NCBI GenBank assembly: GCA_009746045.1
Contig: RPFO01000027.1
Span: 2,118,202-2,182,201 of the forward strand
DNA from: Mesostigma viride
Lineage: Eukaryota; Streptophyta; Mesostigmatophyceae; Mesostigmatales; Mesostigmataceae
Direction: 5' to 3'
DNA length: 64,000 nt
Position numbers and translations under genes: made by a program. Positions within the stretch are counted from its first letter, which is position 1. Each line of letters starts with the position of its first letter. Below are positions 20,439 to 32,701 of this stretch, piece after piece. The notes under the pieces were generated by a model. That model saw only the letters and a program-made list of their open reading frames with translations, was not told the origin of the DNA and ran no database searches.

Positions 20439-20898
20439 GTAACCCGCTGGCTCCGCCCAGCCAAAAACAGGGTCCCTTTTTTTGGCAGTACTTCGCCCCG
20501 CTGCCCGCTGCCCGCTCACTGCCCGCTGCCCGCTGCCCGCTGCCCGCTGCCCGCTGGAATAGTACGGTGCTCGCTTCGCTCGCGGATTGGTGCGCAGTAC
20601 GCTGCCCGCTGCCCGCTGGAATAGTACGGTGCTCGCTTCGCTGGCGGATTGGTGCGCAGTACGCTGCCCGCTGCCCGCTGGAATAGTACGGCTCGCTTCG
20701 CTCGCTCGCCGTAGGGTGCTCGCTCGCTTCGCTCGCTCGCCGCACGCAGCGCACAGCTCGCTGCGCTCGCTCTGCAGCGAGCTGTGCGCTGCGCGCAGGC
20801 CGCTGGCGCGGCCGCTCGCTCGCTTCGCTCGCTCGCTGGTTGCTTCGCGCGAATTGGTGGTCAGTGATTCCGGTTGGTTTGGATTGGCGGGGTACTCC
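20439..20898 (+). repeat. Family G repeat, copy 2 (left part, up to element B)
   Basis: Starts near ACCCGCTGGCTCCGCCCAGCC, then (CTGCCCG)n, repeated GAATAGTACGGTGCTCGCTTCG blocks broken by small changes, Ser/Arg-like CGCTCGC palindromes (20695-20850), and ends GGATTGGCGGGGTACTCC. It continues across element B at 36176 (GCGATGCCTTGGATAGTG), so B inserted in it. Confidence 0.7.
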
Positions 20899-21276
20899 AG
20901 TTAGTCTAAGTCTCCCGCCTGTAGCCTAAGTGGACACGTGCCAGCACCGCCGGCGCCCAATTGGGTACTGGGACGGTGCTGGACTAGAGCAGTCGTGGCA
21001 TGGACACGTGGCTGTACTCAGTATGTGATGAGCCGGTACCTCAGTACCGGGACTGTAGTTGTCATGTTAGGACTGACTAGATCAGGTTGTAACTGATAGG
21101 CTAGTCCGTCCAGGATCAGTAAGTTAGTTTAACTTACGCAAAGTCTGGCCAGCCATCGTTGACGGCTGGCCAGCGGTATATGTGCCACATTATCCTAATG
21201 CCAAGATGTCTCGTCGTTCACACACACACGCCATTTGGCAGTGCCCAAGCATTCCAAGCTCAGTGTGTCCATAACT
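20899..21276 (+). repeat. 5' LTR of element B
   Basis: Ends AGTTA...TAACT. Followed by TGCATTAAAAAACTCC, the same leader start as element A; no TGG-type primer site is present. Contains the CTGGCCAGCC/GGCTGGCCAG hairpin. Confidence 0.94.
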
Positions 21277-21382
21277 TGCATTAAAAAACTCCGTAAACAA
21301 TACACACGTGAGAGACGACGAGCGTTCACAGCGTTCATTTCGCGAAAACCCATTCCATTTTTTTACCTACTTTTTGTACCAA

Positions 21383-23947
21383 ATGGCTCCCAAGACTCCC
21401 AACAACAAGGGCAAGGCCCTGATGGGCGCGACTTCCTCGGAGGAGGAGTCGCCATCAGTGACGAAGTACCAGTCGTCTTCGTCGTCCCCGCTGTCTGATG
21501 ACTCGGGGACGTCCGATTCTGACTTGGCGAGCCTGCGCCAGGAAATTCTGGACCGGCAGACCCGGGACGAGACGCACCCGGACGACATCGAGGAGGACGA
21601 CCCGTCGTATAGGGATGTCGTGCAGGAGGTGGTGCGCATTCCATTAATGCGTAGGGTGAGGGGTTCGACGCCGGTAGTGGCTCGTGCACCCCGGGGCCCG
21701 CCATATGCACCATGTGGTGCGGGTCCGGGTGTCACCTCCTCGGGGGAGCAGTCGGGCGGGGAGTCCGACTCGAGCTCTCTCGGGTTGTTCGGGATGCAGC
21801 CCTCATCGGCGGATGAGGCACGCTCGGCTCAGGTGGAGGCCGATGCGGCACTGGCACGTCGCATGGCTGAGCAGGAGTCAGCTGAGGAGAGGAGGCTGGA
21901 CGTGAGGTCACGTGAGCGGGCGGCTCAGATGGAGGATGCTGCGAGGGTCCGAGCGGCCCTGAGGAGGCCGGCCTCGCCGACCTACGAGGTGGTCAGGCGG
22001 GGCGACCTGGCCTGTTTTCAACGTCTTCGCAGGTCCGAGACCATCCCGCGGGAGATCGACGGGGTGCTACAAGAGTCAGAGTTTTCTCTGACGGGCCCGT
22101 CGGCTTCGGACGCTGACGACATGGTGGAGATGACTCCAGCTATGCAGGCGCGCGAGAAGGAGGCCAAGAGGAGGCTGGAGGTCTTCCAGGCGGAGAGGGC
22201 GAAGAAGCAGCGCAGGCGCGAGGCGATTGCGCAGAGGAAGCTGCGCGAGCAGCAAGAGCGCGACAGGGCGGAGGCGCTCGCGGCCAGGATTCGGGTGAAG
22301 ATGTCTCACACCAAGGTGCGGTGTGAGCGTCTCACCCGCGACATGAAGTCCTGGAAATACAGGAAGGTCGCCGAGTTGGCACCACTGCAGGGGCCGGCTC
22401 GTCGGGAAGCCGAGGAGCGCTACCGCAGGAAGCTGGCCATCTGGGAGGCCAGCGTAGGCCGACTGGAGAGGCGTATGCTGAAGCAGCGACGCCGTATGTC
22501 GAAGAACATCAAGAAGGCTGCGGTGAGGGGATGCATGGGGGAGGCGGTAAGAGCTGAATTTGGTTTGATGCCGGATGAGCGCATTTCCACCGAGCAACTG
22601 TACCATTTCTTGTCGCAGCCCACGCATACCATTTCAAACCGAGACGGCACAGCGGCAAGGACCAGGGTGACGCACCGGGGCGAACCCGGTCCAGCGACCT
22701 TGTCGCACCGGGAGGACATCCGGAGGCAACTCCAACTGGCCCAGCAGATGCTGGACGAGGGGCGGGAGCTCACCCCGGCGGAGCATGGCCGCCTAGCAGA
22801 CACGGTGGCGAGGCTGGTGGCCTCGCTGAAGCCAGCAAAGCGAAGGGCACCGGAGGAGGCGTGCCAGCCACAGCAAAAACGCAGGAGGGACGAGAGGGAC
22901 GAGGGGGAGGATGACGGCGAGAGGGGGGGCAACCAGGGCGGGGGAGGACACGGCACCCAGGAGTCTGCACCAACACGGCACGAGGGCGGGGAGCGGCAGC
23001 AGCAGCAGCAGCAACAGCAACAGCAGCAGCAGCAGCAGCAGCCACCAGCAGGAACGACCACAACCTCCAACATGGCCTTGAATAGGCCCAGGTTTGATCC
23101 AAAAAAGAAAGAGGATAAGCTAGTGTTTCCGGGTTTGCCAGAGGGCCATACCCAGGACGAAGCTAGGGAGTGGTTGTTTAAGTTGTCACATGCATACGCT
23201 AGTGATAATGTCCGTGATTGGTTTGCATCCCTACGTGCGTCCACACCCATCCATCAATCTGCCAAGCCTATCCAGCAGTTGGTACAATTGTACCAAAAGC
23301 GTGCCATGCAGCAGCGGGGTAGACGTGGCAGAAAATGTGTTGTGGGCGCAGTTCATGGTTGATCTTAGGGCACTTGTTACCACGGGGGAGCACTTAGAAG
23401 TGCTTAAGGGCTTCCAGTGGATAGAAGCGTATAAGGTCAATAAGCGTGACTATGTGAGTGACAACAAAAAGTATGTCATGTACATAGAGGGGGATGAGGA
23501 GCTGAAGAAGCTCAATGCCAAGTACCTAGTACACCTATGGCTACAAAAGGCAGAACTGGACCCTACCACCCTGTCAGTCATACTGGCAGGTCTGAAGGAT
23601 AAGTGGGAGGACTTCAGGAAGGCAATGGCCTATGTGCAGCAATGCCTAGAGCCGTTTGCTGCTGCAGCCAAGGATGTAAAGGTGAAGCAGGTAAAGGGGG
23701 AGGAAGCCTCAGGTACGGGGCTCTCCAAGAAGCAGATGCAGTCGCTGGTAGCCCAGGTAAAGGCGGTAATGGGGGGAGATAAAAACAAAAACAACAAAAG
23801 TGGGGGAGGTGGAAACAAGGGGGGGGGGAAGAACAATAACAATAAAAACAGAAAACAAAGTGGGGGAGCTAGCAAGCCAGGGGGCGCTAAGCCAGCAGGG
23901 GGGGACAAGAGGTTACCTCGTGACCCCACCAAACATTGCACTAGCTA
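21383..23947 (+). pseudogene. gag of element B (one 4-nt frameshift)
   Basis: Starts MAPKTPNNKGKA after a 106-nt leader. Ser/acidic start, long Arg/Glu/Ala-rich helical region, poly-Gln run, then the shared Gag domain (FPGLPEGHTQDEAREW). The frame breaks at 23305-23310, where CATGCA stands in place of CA, and resumes as SGVDVAENVLWAQ through LKDKWEDFRKAM and a Lys/Asn/Gly-rich tail to DPTKHCT. The N-terminal two thirds share only local similarity with A; from about 22920 on, DNA identity to A is nearly complete. Confidence 0.87.
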
Positions 23948-24950
23948 GGTGCCTTTGTAAGGGGCACCTAAAAGATGATTGCTGGAAGGGCAAACCCGAC
24001 TATGGTTCTGACGTTGATGTTTGTCCTGGATGCTGGAAAACACGTCACCCCATTGCAGCAGGAGCGCGCTGTACGGCTCCCAGGCACAACAAGAACACGC
24101 CAGGGCGCTACAACCGCGCGGGGGCGGCAGAACAGGGAGACTCCTGTAAGCTACCCTCACCATTTTTCACAAATGGTCTCCTGTTACCTTCTGTCTGCCA
24201 AGTGTTGCCTGAGTGTGATGATGTGGATTGGGAAGTGGCATATGACATGACACTGTCACACATGATGCGTGACCCCACCATAGCTTCCCTTAGTGCAGCA
24301 GCAGAAAAGGTAATCACGTATGGTGCTCTAGCAGAGCAACTGCACAAGGTTATGGGCCATGAGGCTGTGGCTGAAAGGCTAGCCAATAAAATACAAGGCC
24401 ATGATCTGGAACAGATGTGCAGGCACGTACGTAAGCACTGTGAGCAATGTCAGCTATATGCTCCTAAGCCCAGAAAATGGCATGTGGCCACACCACCACT
24501 GGCTAGAGGCAAACTGGTTGGGGATGTTATACACGTGGTGAAGGACACGGTATACTACCTAGTCATAAAGGATGCCTGGTCAAGGTTTGTGGTAGTGGAG
24601 CCCCTGCCTGGGATGGATAAAGAGCAGCTGCACAGAGCTTTACAGATAGCCTTGGCACGTTTTCACCCCATTGAAAAAGTCATGCTGGATCAGCAGTTTC
24701 TCTGCATCCAGGACAGGAATGACCTGCCCAAGATAGAAGTGTCTGGGGCTCAAGATCATGAACGTCAGGGGTTGGTAGAACGTACCATGAGAGCCATCAG
24801 GGATGTGATAAGAAAAATGCCATCCAGGTTGGCTGACTCTGGTAGCTATGCTGACAGGGCATCTTGGGCAGCAGGGGTGACTACCCAGCTAAACGCCAAA
24901 CCAATAATGTCCTCACCTTTTGGGGAAATCACCCCAACTGGCCTTCAGTC
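23941..24950 (+). pseudogene. pol of element B, 5' part: zinc motifs and integrase up to the element C insertion
   Basis: An AGCTAG in place of AG at 23943-23948 breaks the zinc knuckle (CTS-stop instead of CTRC). Beyond it the frame is open: KGHLKDDC, CPGCWKTRH, then HKVMGH ... CEQC, GDVIH, LDQQF, GLVERTMR. It stops in the integrase C-terminal part at TPTGLQSG where element C begins (TSD AGGCA). Confidence 0.87.
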
Positions 24951-24955
24951 AGGCA

Positions 24956-25475
24956 AGTTATGGCACTCGTGCAAATGGATGCGAACGTGTGTTTGATTAT
25001 GCAATGGCTGGCATATATCAATCCATGCAAGCTTGCCAAGCTGGATTGCATGGGCACGTAGGTTAGGGTAACCTAGCTATCCTGTACTAGTGCTAACCAA
25101 TGAGGTGCTGGCTCCGTCCAGCTAGATCTACTCCAGCTAGGACTGATACGATGCCCACAGGCACGACTGCCTAACAGCACTACGTGGATGGTCCTGGACC
25201 TCCCCTAGGACCTCCGTACAGGACTAGCACTGCAACCACCTTGTGGTCTGCATCACAGCTCATAAACCCTACCACGTGAATACCCACGTGCGTGTGCCCT
25301 ACATATCTCAGTGCTAATATCTAGCACCCACGTGCCCAATATGGCACGTGCGGATCTAAACCCTAGTAGAGATATGTCCAGTGTACTACACCACCGTCCA
25401 TGTCCGTATCCCACTTGGGAGACGGGGACAACGCCACGTGTACTGATAGTCTAGGCCTGAAGCCCTAGAATAACT
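24956..25475 (-). repeat. 3' LTR of element C
   Basis: 520 bp, ends AGTTA...TAACT in plus reading. Rich in CACGTG boxes (several ACCACGTGAATAC / CCCACGTGC). Differs from the other LTR by a few bases and a 2-bp AT. Confidence 0.92.
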
Positions 25476-25849
25476 CCCATTATTACTTTTCTTTGGGGAG
25501 TGAGGGGAAGACTCTTCCCACAACCCACTCATATGCCAACCACTACTGATAAGCAAGGTTCCCCACAGGGACAACCAGGACACTGAAAGAGATGCATTTA
25601 TAAAAGCGCCCATAGCTCCTCCGTGTTGGATACAACATCCCCACTGGTTGGGTGCCTGTGTTAGGAAAACCATTGTCAGAAAAATATGACCACACGTTTT
25701 ATTGACAAAGAACAAGCCATCAATAAAGGAGGACCCTTCTGACCTCAATCTTTAATGACGCAAAGAGAGTCTTACGGGTGGGACACTTCAGACCCTGCCA
25801 CCCCATGACCACCCTCCTATCTGGTGCTAAATCCCTAGGCTGAGGCACT

Positions 25850-28800
25850 TCACCCTCTGCCGTTATATGGGTTCATCAGCGTGTATAGGACTCTGTACTG
25901 AGGCCCTGCAGCCTGTGGCACTTTTGTGAGTGCATCTGCTGCATTGTCAGGGTCTCGGATGTGAGTCTTGGACTCCAGATAGGTACACTCCTGCTTGAGG
26001 ACAATCCAGTCCAAATCGGTGTGCACAGCCAAGGGGTTGTCCAGGAAAGAGAGAAGGGATTGACTGTCAGTCAGCAGATGGGATTTGACACCAGCATAAC
26101 TACCAGCCTGATGCTGCAACCACACCAGCAGATGGTTCAAGTACCTGGCATGCAACACAGCTGATACCACAGCACGGCATTCTGCTACATTGCTGCTGAC
26201 TGCCTTGCGCTTGTGGAGTCTGCTGAACCAGGAAACCAAAGATTGCTTGCCAGTGGGGTTAGACAACATAAATAGCCTGCCTCTCTGGCTTGTACCTTAG
26301 TGACTACCCGTGACTCCATGGAACTGTCCATCATGCATGTGATGTGGATGGGTTGGAACAGATCCAAGCATGAAGAATAAGGGGAGGGCCATCATGCAAC
26401 ACCTGTTTAATAGCCCTAGACCCTACCTCCATGAGGACATCATCATCCACTCTGCTGACCACTGCCAGGTGAGGAGCACAAGTGGCACACAGCCAACCTA
26501 GCTTACCCCTAATAGTGGGACAGAGATCAGGAGTGATGTCAGAGGGAAGAACATCTTTGCAAGACATGACATACTCAGGGGATGCTTTGAGAGAACACAC
26601 CCACTCCTTCTGCTCCTTAAACAGGTTCAGAATGATGCCACAGAACTTGACAGGATCTTTCCCCAGCTCCAGCTGCTTGCCTAATTCAAAGCTAGCAGAC
26701 ACTTGAGCAATGAAATCCTCCACAGCTGCCCTGGGACCAGTAATGAGCTGATCATCCCCATGCCACACAAACATCATCATACCAGCAGGATGAGGGATGG
26801 TGAAGAAACAAGGGTCAATATCATCATACTGGGCCCCCAGCTTCAGGAAGACCTCTTGGGCAGACAGCCTAAAAATTTTAGGTGCTGACTGAAGCCCTTC
26901 TACCCCCAAGTTAGGCCTTAGATGAGGTTCCTTGATGTCCCCAGACCAGACTTTGGGAGTGTTTACCACATAGACTTGACCCCTCCACACCTTTTGGGCT
27001 ATGTCAGGGTTGCCTTTAAGGAAGGCACGCTTAATGTCAGTGGCTTTACACACGTAGTCCTTACCAGCATTCAGATGGTGAAGGAAAGTGGCCAACAGGA
27101 CCTTAAGAGACGTCTGCTGAATACCAGGGGTATACAGTTCAGCCTCTGTTAGCTCAGTGGAGCCCCTGAACTCCGTGACACAAGGTCTGGCATGAAAAAT
27201 GGGAGGTGTCCCATCTGCCTGGGGTTTATGCTTGCAGACAAACTTCAGTCTGAGCTTTCTGGCCCCTTGTGGCAGTGCCTCAATCGGTGTTACAGGTGGT
27301 ACCTGGGACTTGCTACGTGGATCAGGACAAACCCATTCCTCTCTAGCCCTGTTAAAGGCTTCCATCCATTTCAGAAAACCAATCTGCGTTTGACAGTCTT
27401 TGACCACATCATCATAGGACAAGGGAGACATGGACGCAATGTCCCATCTACCAAGCCCAAACGCAGAGGGGTGTAGCTTCTGAGAATGAATGAGGGAATC
27501 AACACAGGGTTCCTGACCTGGGAGGTATTTTATGTTGACAGCATTGATGGCTGCTTCCAGGCCATCACTGATCTGTGTTAAAGGAATTTTGAAATGGTCC
27601 AGGGTGACCTGCCCCACCCCAGTCACACTCAACCTCCCAGCTGAGATGACTACTCCAGGGTATGAGACAAATGGTTCCCCCAGCAGTGCATTCCCCTTGT
27701 AGCCCTCTACTACCTGGAAGGGAGTGGGCACACCCAGAATGGGAATTAGCACTTGGCCTTTGACTGCCATTTTTGTTTTGCCTGAAAAATCTGACACTCT
27801 AGCCCAGGGCGAGCGTTGCAGACTTAGGCCAGATACAGCTTGTGCACTGATGATGCTCACCTGTGCCTGTGTGTCTACTGCCAGAATACTGGGATCCTGG
27901 TTAGATTCACCCACAGCATTGACTTGTGCTGCACCTGCTGCCATTTGTGCCTTGGCAGTGTGTGCTCTATGTAGAGCTTTTAGAGCCTCAGCAAATTTAT
28001 TCCTGGGGACAACAGGATCTGCTGCTTCCGTGGCTGTTCCTGAGATGAGGGAGGAGCGACCTGCTGCTCATCCAGTGCACGTTCCTCCTGCCCAGTTGGA
28101 CCAGTGGGCTGTGGTGGGGCTGCACCACTGAGGAACACAGGAGCGTCTATGGTTGTGTTGCTTGCATCAGCTATGTCCCTAGCCAATTCACTGGGTGAGA
28201 CCAACCCACCAGACTGAGGCTCTGAATCCATGTCCAAGAATTCTACCCCTGACACGTCTGCCAAAGGAGGGTAATAAAGCTTCAGTCTATGCTTGCCAAC
28301 CATTCGCTCTCTGTGATGCTGAATAGTCACCGTGTCACCTGTTTCTGACAACCTGATGATTTCAGCTGGACCATGCCATCTACCAGAGTGGGCTTTGTTC
28401 CCTTCCCCTCCCTATAGTAGAGTACCTGATCCCCCACTTCAAACACAGGCCTGGCATTACTCTTATCCTTTTTTGCCAGCAACTTGGCCAAGTGTTGCCT
28501 TTGCGTGTTGTAGTGGTCTAGTACCTCCTGAGAGTAGCTACCTGATTGCAGGCCAATTGGTGTGATTTCACCAAAAGGAGAAGACATGAGGGGCTTGGTG
28601 TTCAGAGTTCTGCACACCTCAGCTGCCCACGCTGTCCTATCAGCATAGCTCCCAGACTCTGCTGTCCTGGACTCATTTTTCTTTATGAGGTCCCTGATAG
28701 CACGCATGGTACGTTCAATCATCCCCTGGCGTTCATGATCTTGAGCCCCAGCAATGTCTATCTTGGGCAGATCAGGATAATCTTGTATCCACGTGAACTG

Positions 28801-29715
28801 CTGATCCAGCATTAATTTTTCCTGAGGATGATACCGTGCTAGTGCAATCAGCAGGGCTCTGTGCAGTTGTTCATTGGCCATGCCTGGCAAGGGTTCTATC
28901 ACCACAAACCTAGACCAGGCATCTTTTAGGACCAAGTAATACACCGTGTCCTTCACCAGGTGTATCACATCCCCTACTAGCTTTCCTCTAGCCAGTGGTG
29001 GGGTGGCCACATGCCATCTCTTGGGTTTAGGTGCATGCAGTTGGCACGCTTCACAGTGCTTCCTGACATGCCTGCACATCTGTTCCAGGTCACGGCCATC
29101 AATTTTATTGGCCAGCCTTTCTGCCACTGCCTCATGCCCCATTGCCTTGTGTAGCTGTTGGGCTAACCTGGCATAGGATATAACCTTATCTGCTGCTGCA
29201 TCTAAGGAGGCTATAGTGGGATCTTGGGCCACCTGTGCTAACGTCATGTCATAAGCCAGGTCCCAATCCACTTCCTCACTGTCAGGCAACACAGAGCAAA
29301 TAGAAGGTACACGGCCATTGAGAAACCAGGGTACAGGAGACTTACAGTCGTCCTGAGTGCTGGCTTGTTTGTTGGGGCGCCCCGTTGAGGCTCCCTTCCT
29401 GGGCTTGTTGCAGCGTCCCCCTGCAGGTAACGGGTGGCGGGGCTCCCAGCAACCTGGGCACACATCCACATCAGATCCAAGTTCGGGTTTGCCCTTCCAG
29501 CAATCATCCCTCTCATGCCCCTTGCATGAGCACCTGGTGCAGTACAGGGTGGAGTCATGAGGCTTACCTTTCTGACTAGGCCCCTGGGAGGGCCCTGCCT
29601 TACTGCCTGGGTTCCCCTTTCCCCCCTTGTCTGATTTCCCCTGCTGCTTGGATGACCCCCCTGCCTTCTTACCTTGCTGGGGACCCTTGAACACCGCCTT
29701 GACCTGAGCTACCAC
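25850..29715 (-). pseudogene. pol of element C: zinc motifs, integrase, retropepsin-like, RT, RNase H with frameshifts
   Basis: 28327-29715: CTRCSCKGHERDDC, CPGCWEPRH, HHCC (HKAMGH ... CEAC), GDVIH, LDQQF, GMIERTMR. A lost G near 28405 shifts the frame. 27980-28351: integrase end. 26331-27944: retropepsin-like ILAVDTQAQVSII ... NALLGEPF, then RT with DIKRAFLKGN and FVWHGDDQLITG. 25850-26269: RNase H with SSNVAECRAV, TDSQSLLSF and DNAADALTKVP. This independent family keeps the IN-PR-RT order and the HGDD box. Confidence 0.85.
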
Positions 29716-32129
29716 CTCCTTGATGAGCTTCTTCCTGCTAGGACCTGCACCGTCCTGACCACCCCCCCTTGGACCTTGTTAACCTTGGGTTCCTTGACAG
29801 TTGAGAAGGGTTCTAGGCTCTGCTGAATGAACAACATGGCCCCCCTAAAATCATCCCACTTGTCTTTAAGGCCAGCCAGCAGAACTGCATTGGTGTTCTT
29901 GTCCAGCTCAGCTTTGGTGAGCCACTGATGGATCAGGTACTTAGAGTTGAGTTTCTTCAACTCCTCGTCCCTGTCTATGTACAGGACAACTGTTTGTTGT
30001 CACGTACGTAGTCAGACTTGTTGACTTTGTACGAGGCCAACCAGTTGAACCCCTTGAGAGCCTGCAGGTGTTCCCCCTTGGTCAACAGCCCTTTTAGGTC
30101 TGCTATGAATTCTGTGAAGATTTGCACCTCCTCTGCCCCAGGTGTGCTGGCCCTCCTCTCATACATCTGAACCATTTGTTTTATGCTAGGTGCAGATTGG
30201 TGGATCGTGTTAGACACCCTGAGAGCAGGAAACCAATCACGGATGTTATCATGGGACCAGAATGTTCTATCTTGAAAAGAAACTCAAGTGCATCCTCCTG
30301 CACAATCCCTCAGCTAGACCTGGGAAGGTAATCCTATCTTCCCTACGGGATGCATCAAACCTGGGTCGCTGTGGTACAGCGACAGCCGCTTGTGGTTGAG
30401 GTTGCTGCTGCTGCTGCTGCTGCTGCGGTTGCTGTTGCTGATGCTGCCGCTGCTGCTGCTGCTGCTGCTGTTGCTGATGCTGTGGCTGCTGCTGCTGCTG
30501 GGTTGCGCTCCAGCGTTGCTGCCGCCCGCCATACCCCCGGTGCTTGCTGGTGCCCCTCCCCCTGGTGCTCCCCCGTCCTTCCCCTCGTCACCATCCTCCT
30601 CTGGATGCGACCGCTGGGGCGTAGACGATGGTCCACACCCCTCCTGCCACTTTCCTTGGCGGACCCGCTTGGCGGCCCTCAGCAGTTGCTCTACTGCCTC
30701 TGCTGCCCGCGCCCGCTTGGTCGGGTTGGCCTCCGCTGCGTCCAGCTCCTGGTGGAGTAGTGCAGCGATGCGGTCCAGCTCCAGGTCCGTGTCGGTCTGC
30801 ACAGTGTGTTTGGGTGTGGGGGGTGGGGGGTGGGGTGTGTCTGCACCAGCGCGAACACGCTCACGCGCGTTTAACAAGGCCGCTCCTCGCTGGGCCCTTG
30901 CTGGCTGCGGGGTGCGCATGAAGTCCATACCGCGTCCTCGGCAGCGGCTCATGTGGCGCCAGACCACGCTCAAACGGATTGCGTCTCCGAATTCTCCCTG
31001 CAGAGCCCAGGTCCTGGCCGCCTCCTGATACCTGCGCAGAGCCCGCTCCTCCTTACGCATGCGCCTGTCTAGGGCACGTGCGTTCCGCCTGCTCTTCCTC
31101 GCCAGCCTGGCCTCCTGCTCCCTCCTCGCCGGGCCCACCATTGCTGCCAGTGCCGCCTCCGACCTCTTCATGGCCGCGTCCAGCCTCGCCTGATGACGCC
31201 GGGTCTTCTCCGTGGCATCGTGCGCCTTCGCACGAAGTCGCCGCAGCTCCCGATGCTGCGCCTCCCTGGCTGCACGCTCCCTAGCCAAACTGTTCTCAGC
31301 CATGGACCGCACCATTGCCCGCTTCGCCTTCCGCTGGCAATGCCTGGTGTACTCTATCTTGGCCAGACGCTCGGCCTCGACCATGGCCGGGTCCATCAAA
31401 ACCAGCTCCTCCCCCGCGCTCCGGGCTGCATTTCCACCGAGGAGTCGGTCTCCTGCAGCACATCCCCAGCCATGCGCCTGAAGGAGCGCGCTGTGCGCCT
31501 GTGCGCAAAGGTGAAGAGCTCGTTCTTCTTGCGGAGAACGTATGGGGGCGCCTCGCGCGCACCTGTCGGCCCCGCGCGCAGACCCGCCCTCGCCACTCGA
31601 TCCCGCTCCAACTGCCGCTCCGCGAGTTCCCGGGCTGTTCTGTCTATCTCAGTCTCTGCCCGCAGCTGAGCCTCGCGCTGAGCCTCCAGCTCGCGCTGCT
31701 GCTCCAGCTCCTTGCGCAGCTGGGCCTCCTGCCGAATGCGCTCTGCCTCGCGGCGGAGCAGCTCTCCCGCTTCTCCCTGTCCTCCGGCAGCTCGAGATCC
31801 ACAGGTCCTCGTCCTCGTCGTAGCCATCCGACGGGATATCCCCCAATACGGCACCACCCTCCCCGGCCCCGTAACCAGCTCGGGTGCCGTGGGCTGCCCT
31901 TCAGCCGGTGGTGCATTGGGACGCCATACATTGTACAGCGGCGGCCTCGCCGCCAGCTGATCCAGGAACCGCGGGTCCTCGTCCGAAGACGAGCGACCAC
32001 TGCCGGCATCGCTGCCAGCGTGATCATTCCTACCCTGCCGGCCCCGCACTGCCGCCCGGTAGTCCAAATCTTCGGACGACGGGGACAGGCTTGACTCCGA
32101 AGAGCCTCACGATCAGAAACGTTCGACAT
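29709..32129 (-). pseudogene. gag of element C, several frameshifts
   Basis: Starts MSNVSDRE. Pieces in three frames together give a Ser/Asp-rich start (SSSDEDPRFLDQL), Glu/Arg/Gln-rich helices (31396-32067), a second helical block with His/Arg/Ala (30314-31399), Ser/Asn homopolymer runs from CTG/GCT repeats (about 30390-30500), then the conserved Gag domain pieces KGFNWLASYKVNKSDYV (29975-30217) and GLKDKWDDFRGAM (29709-29960). The order matches A and B. Confidence 0.75.
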
Positions 32130-32178
32130 TTTAAAATGAGAGAGTAGTATAAAAACTGTGAGAGTTTTTATAAATGCA

Positions 32179-32696
32179 AGTTATGGCACTCGTGCAAATG
32201 GATGCGAACGTGTGTTGATTATGCAATGGCTGGCATATCAATCCATGCAAGCTTGCCAAGCTGGATTGCATGGGCACGTAGGTTAGGGTAACCTAGCTAT
32301 CCTGTACTAGTGCTAACCAATGAGGTGCTGGCTCCGTCCAGCTAGATCTACTCCAGCTAGGACTGATACGATGCCCACAGGCACCGGCTGCCTAACAGCA
32401 CTACGTGGATGGTCCTGGACCTCCCCTAGGACCTCCGTACAGGACTAGCACTGCAACCACCTTGTGGTCTGCGTCACAGCTCATAAACCCTACCACGTGA
32501 ATACCCACGTGCGTGTGCCCTACATATCTCAGTGCTAATATCTATCACCCACGTGCCCAATATGGCACGTGCGGATCTAAACCCTAGTAGAGATATGTCC
32601 AGTGTACTACACCACCGTCCATGTCCGTATCCCACTTGGGAGACGGGGACAACGCCACGTGTACTGATAGTCTAGGCCTGAAGTCCTAGAATAACT
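32179..32696 (-). repeat. 5' LTR of element C
   Basis: 518-bp partner of 24956-25475. In element sense it is followed by TGCATTTATAAAAACTC, close to the A/B leader. Confidence 0.92.
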
Positions 32697-32701
32697 AGGC
32701 A

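Larger units (their letters stand above)
24956..32696 (-). mobile_element. Copia-like LTR retrotransposon C, nested in B
   Basis: LTRs 24956-25475 and 32179-32696, TSD AGGCA (24951-24955, 32697-32701). Removing it restores the B reading frame. It is a different family from A/B (LTR sequences unrelated by eye, about 520 bp) but has the same LTR ends, same leader start (TGCATTT), a GGG-ending purine tract (AATAATGGG), the same double zinc motifs and the same IN-PR-RT order. Several single-base frameshifts occur although the two LTRs remain about 99% alike. Confidence 0.93.
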
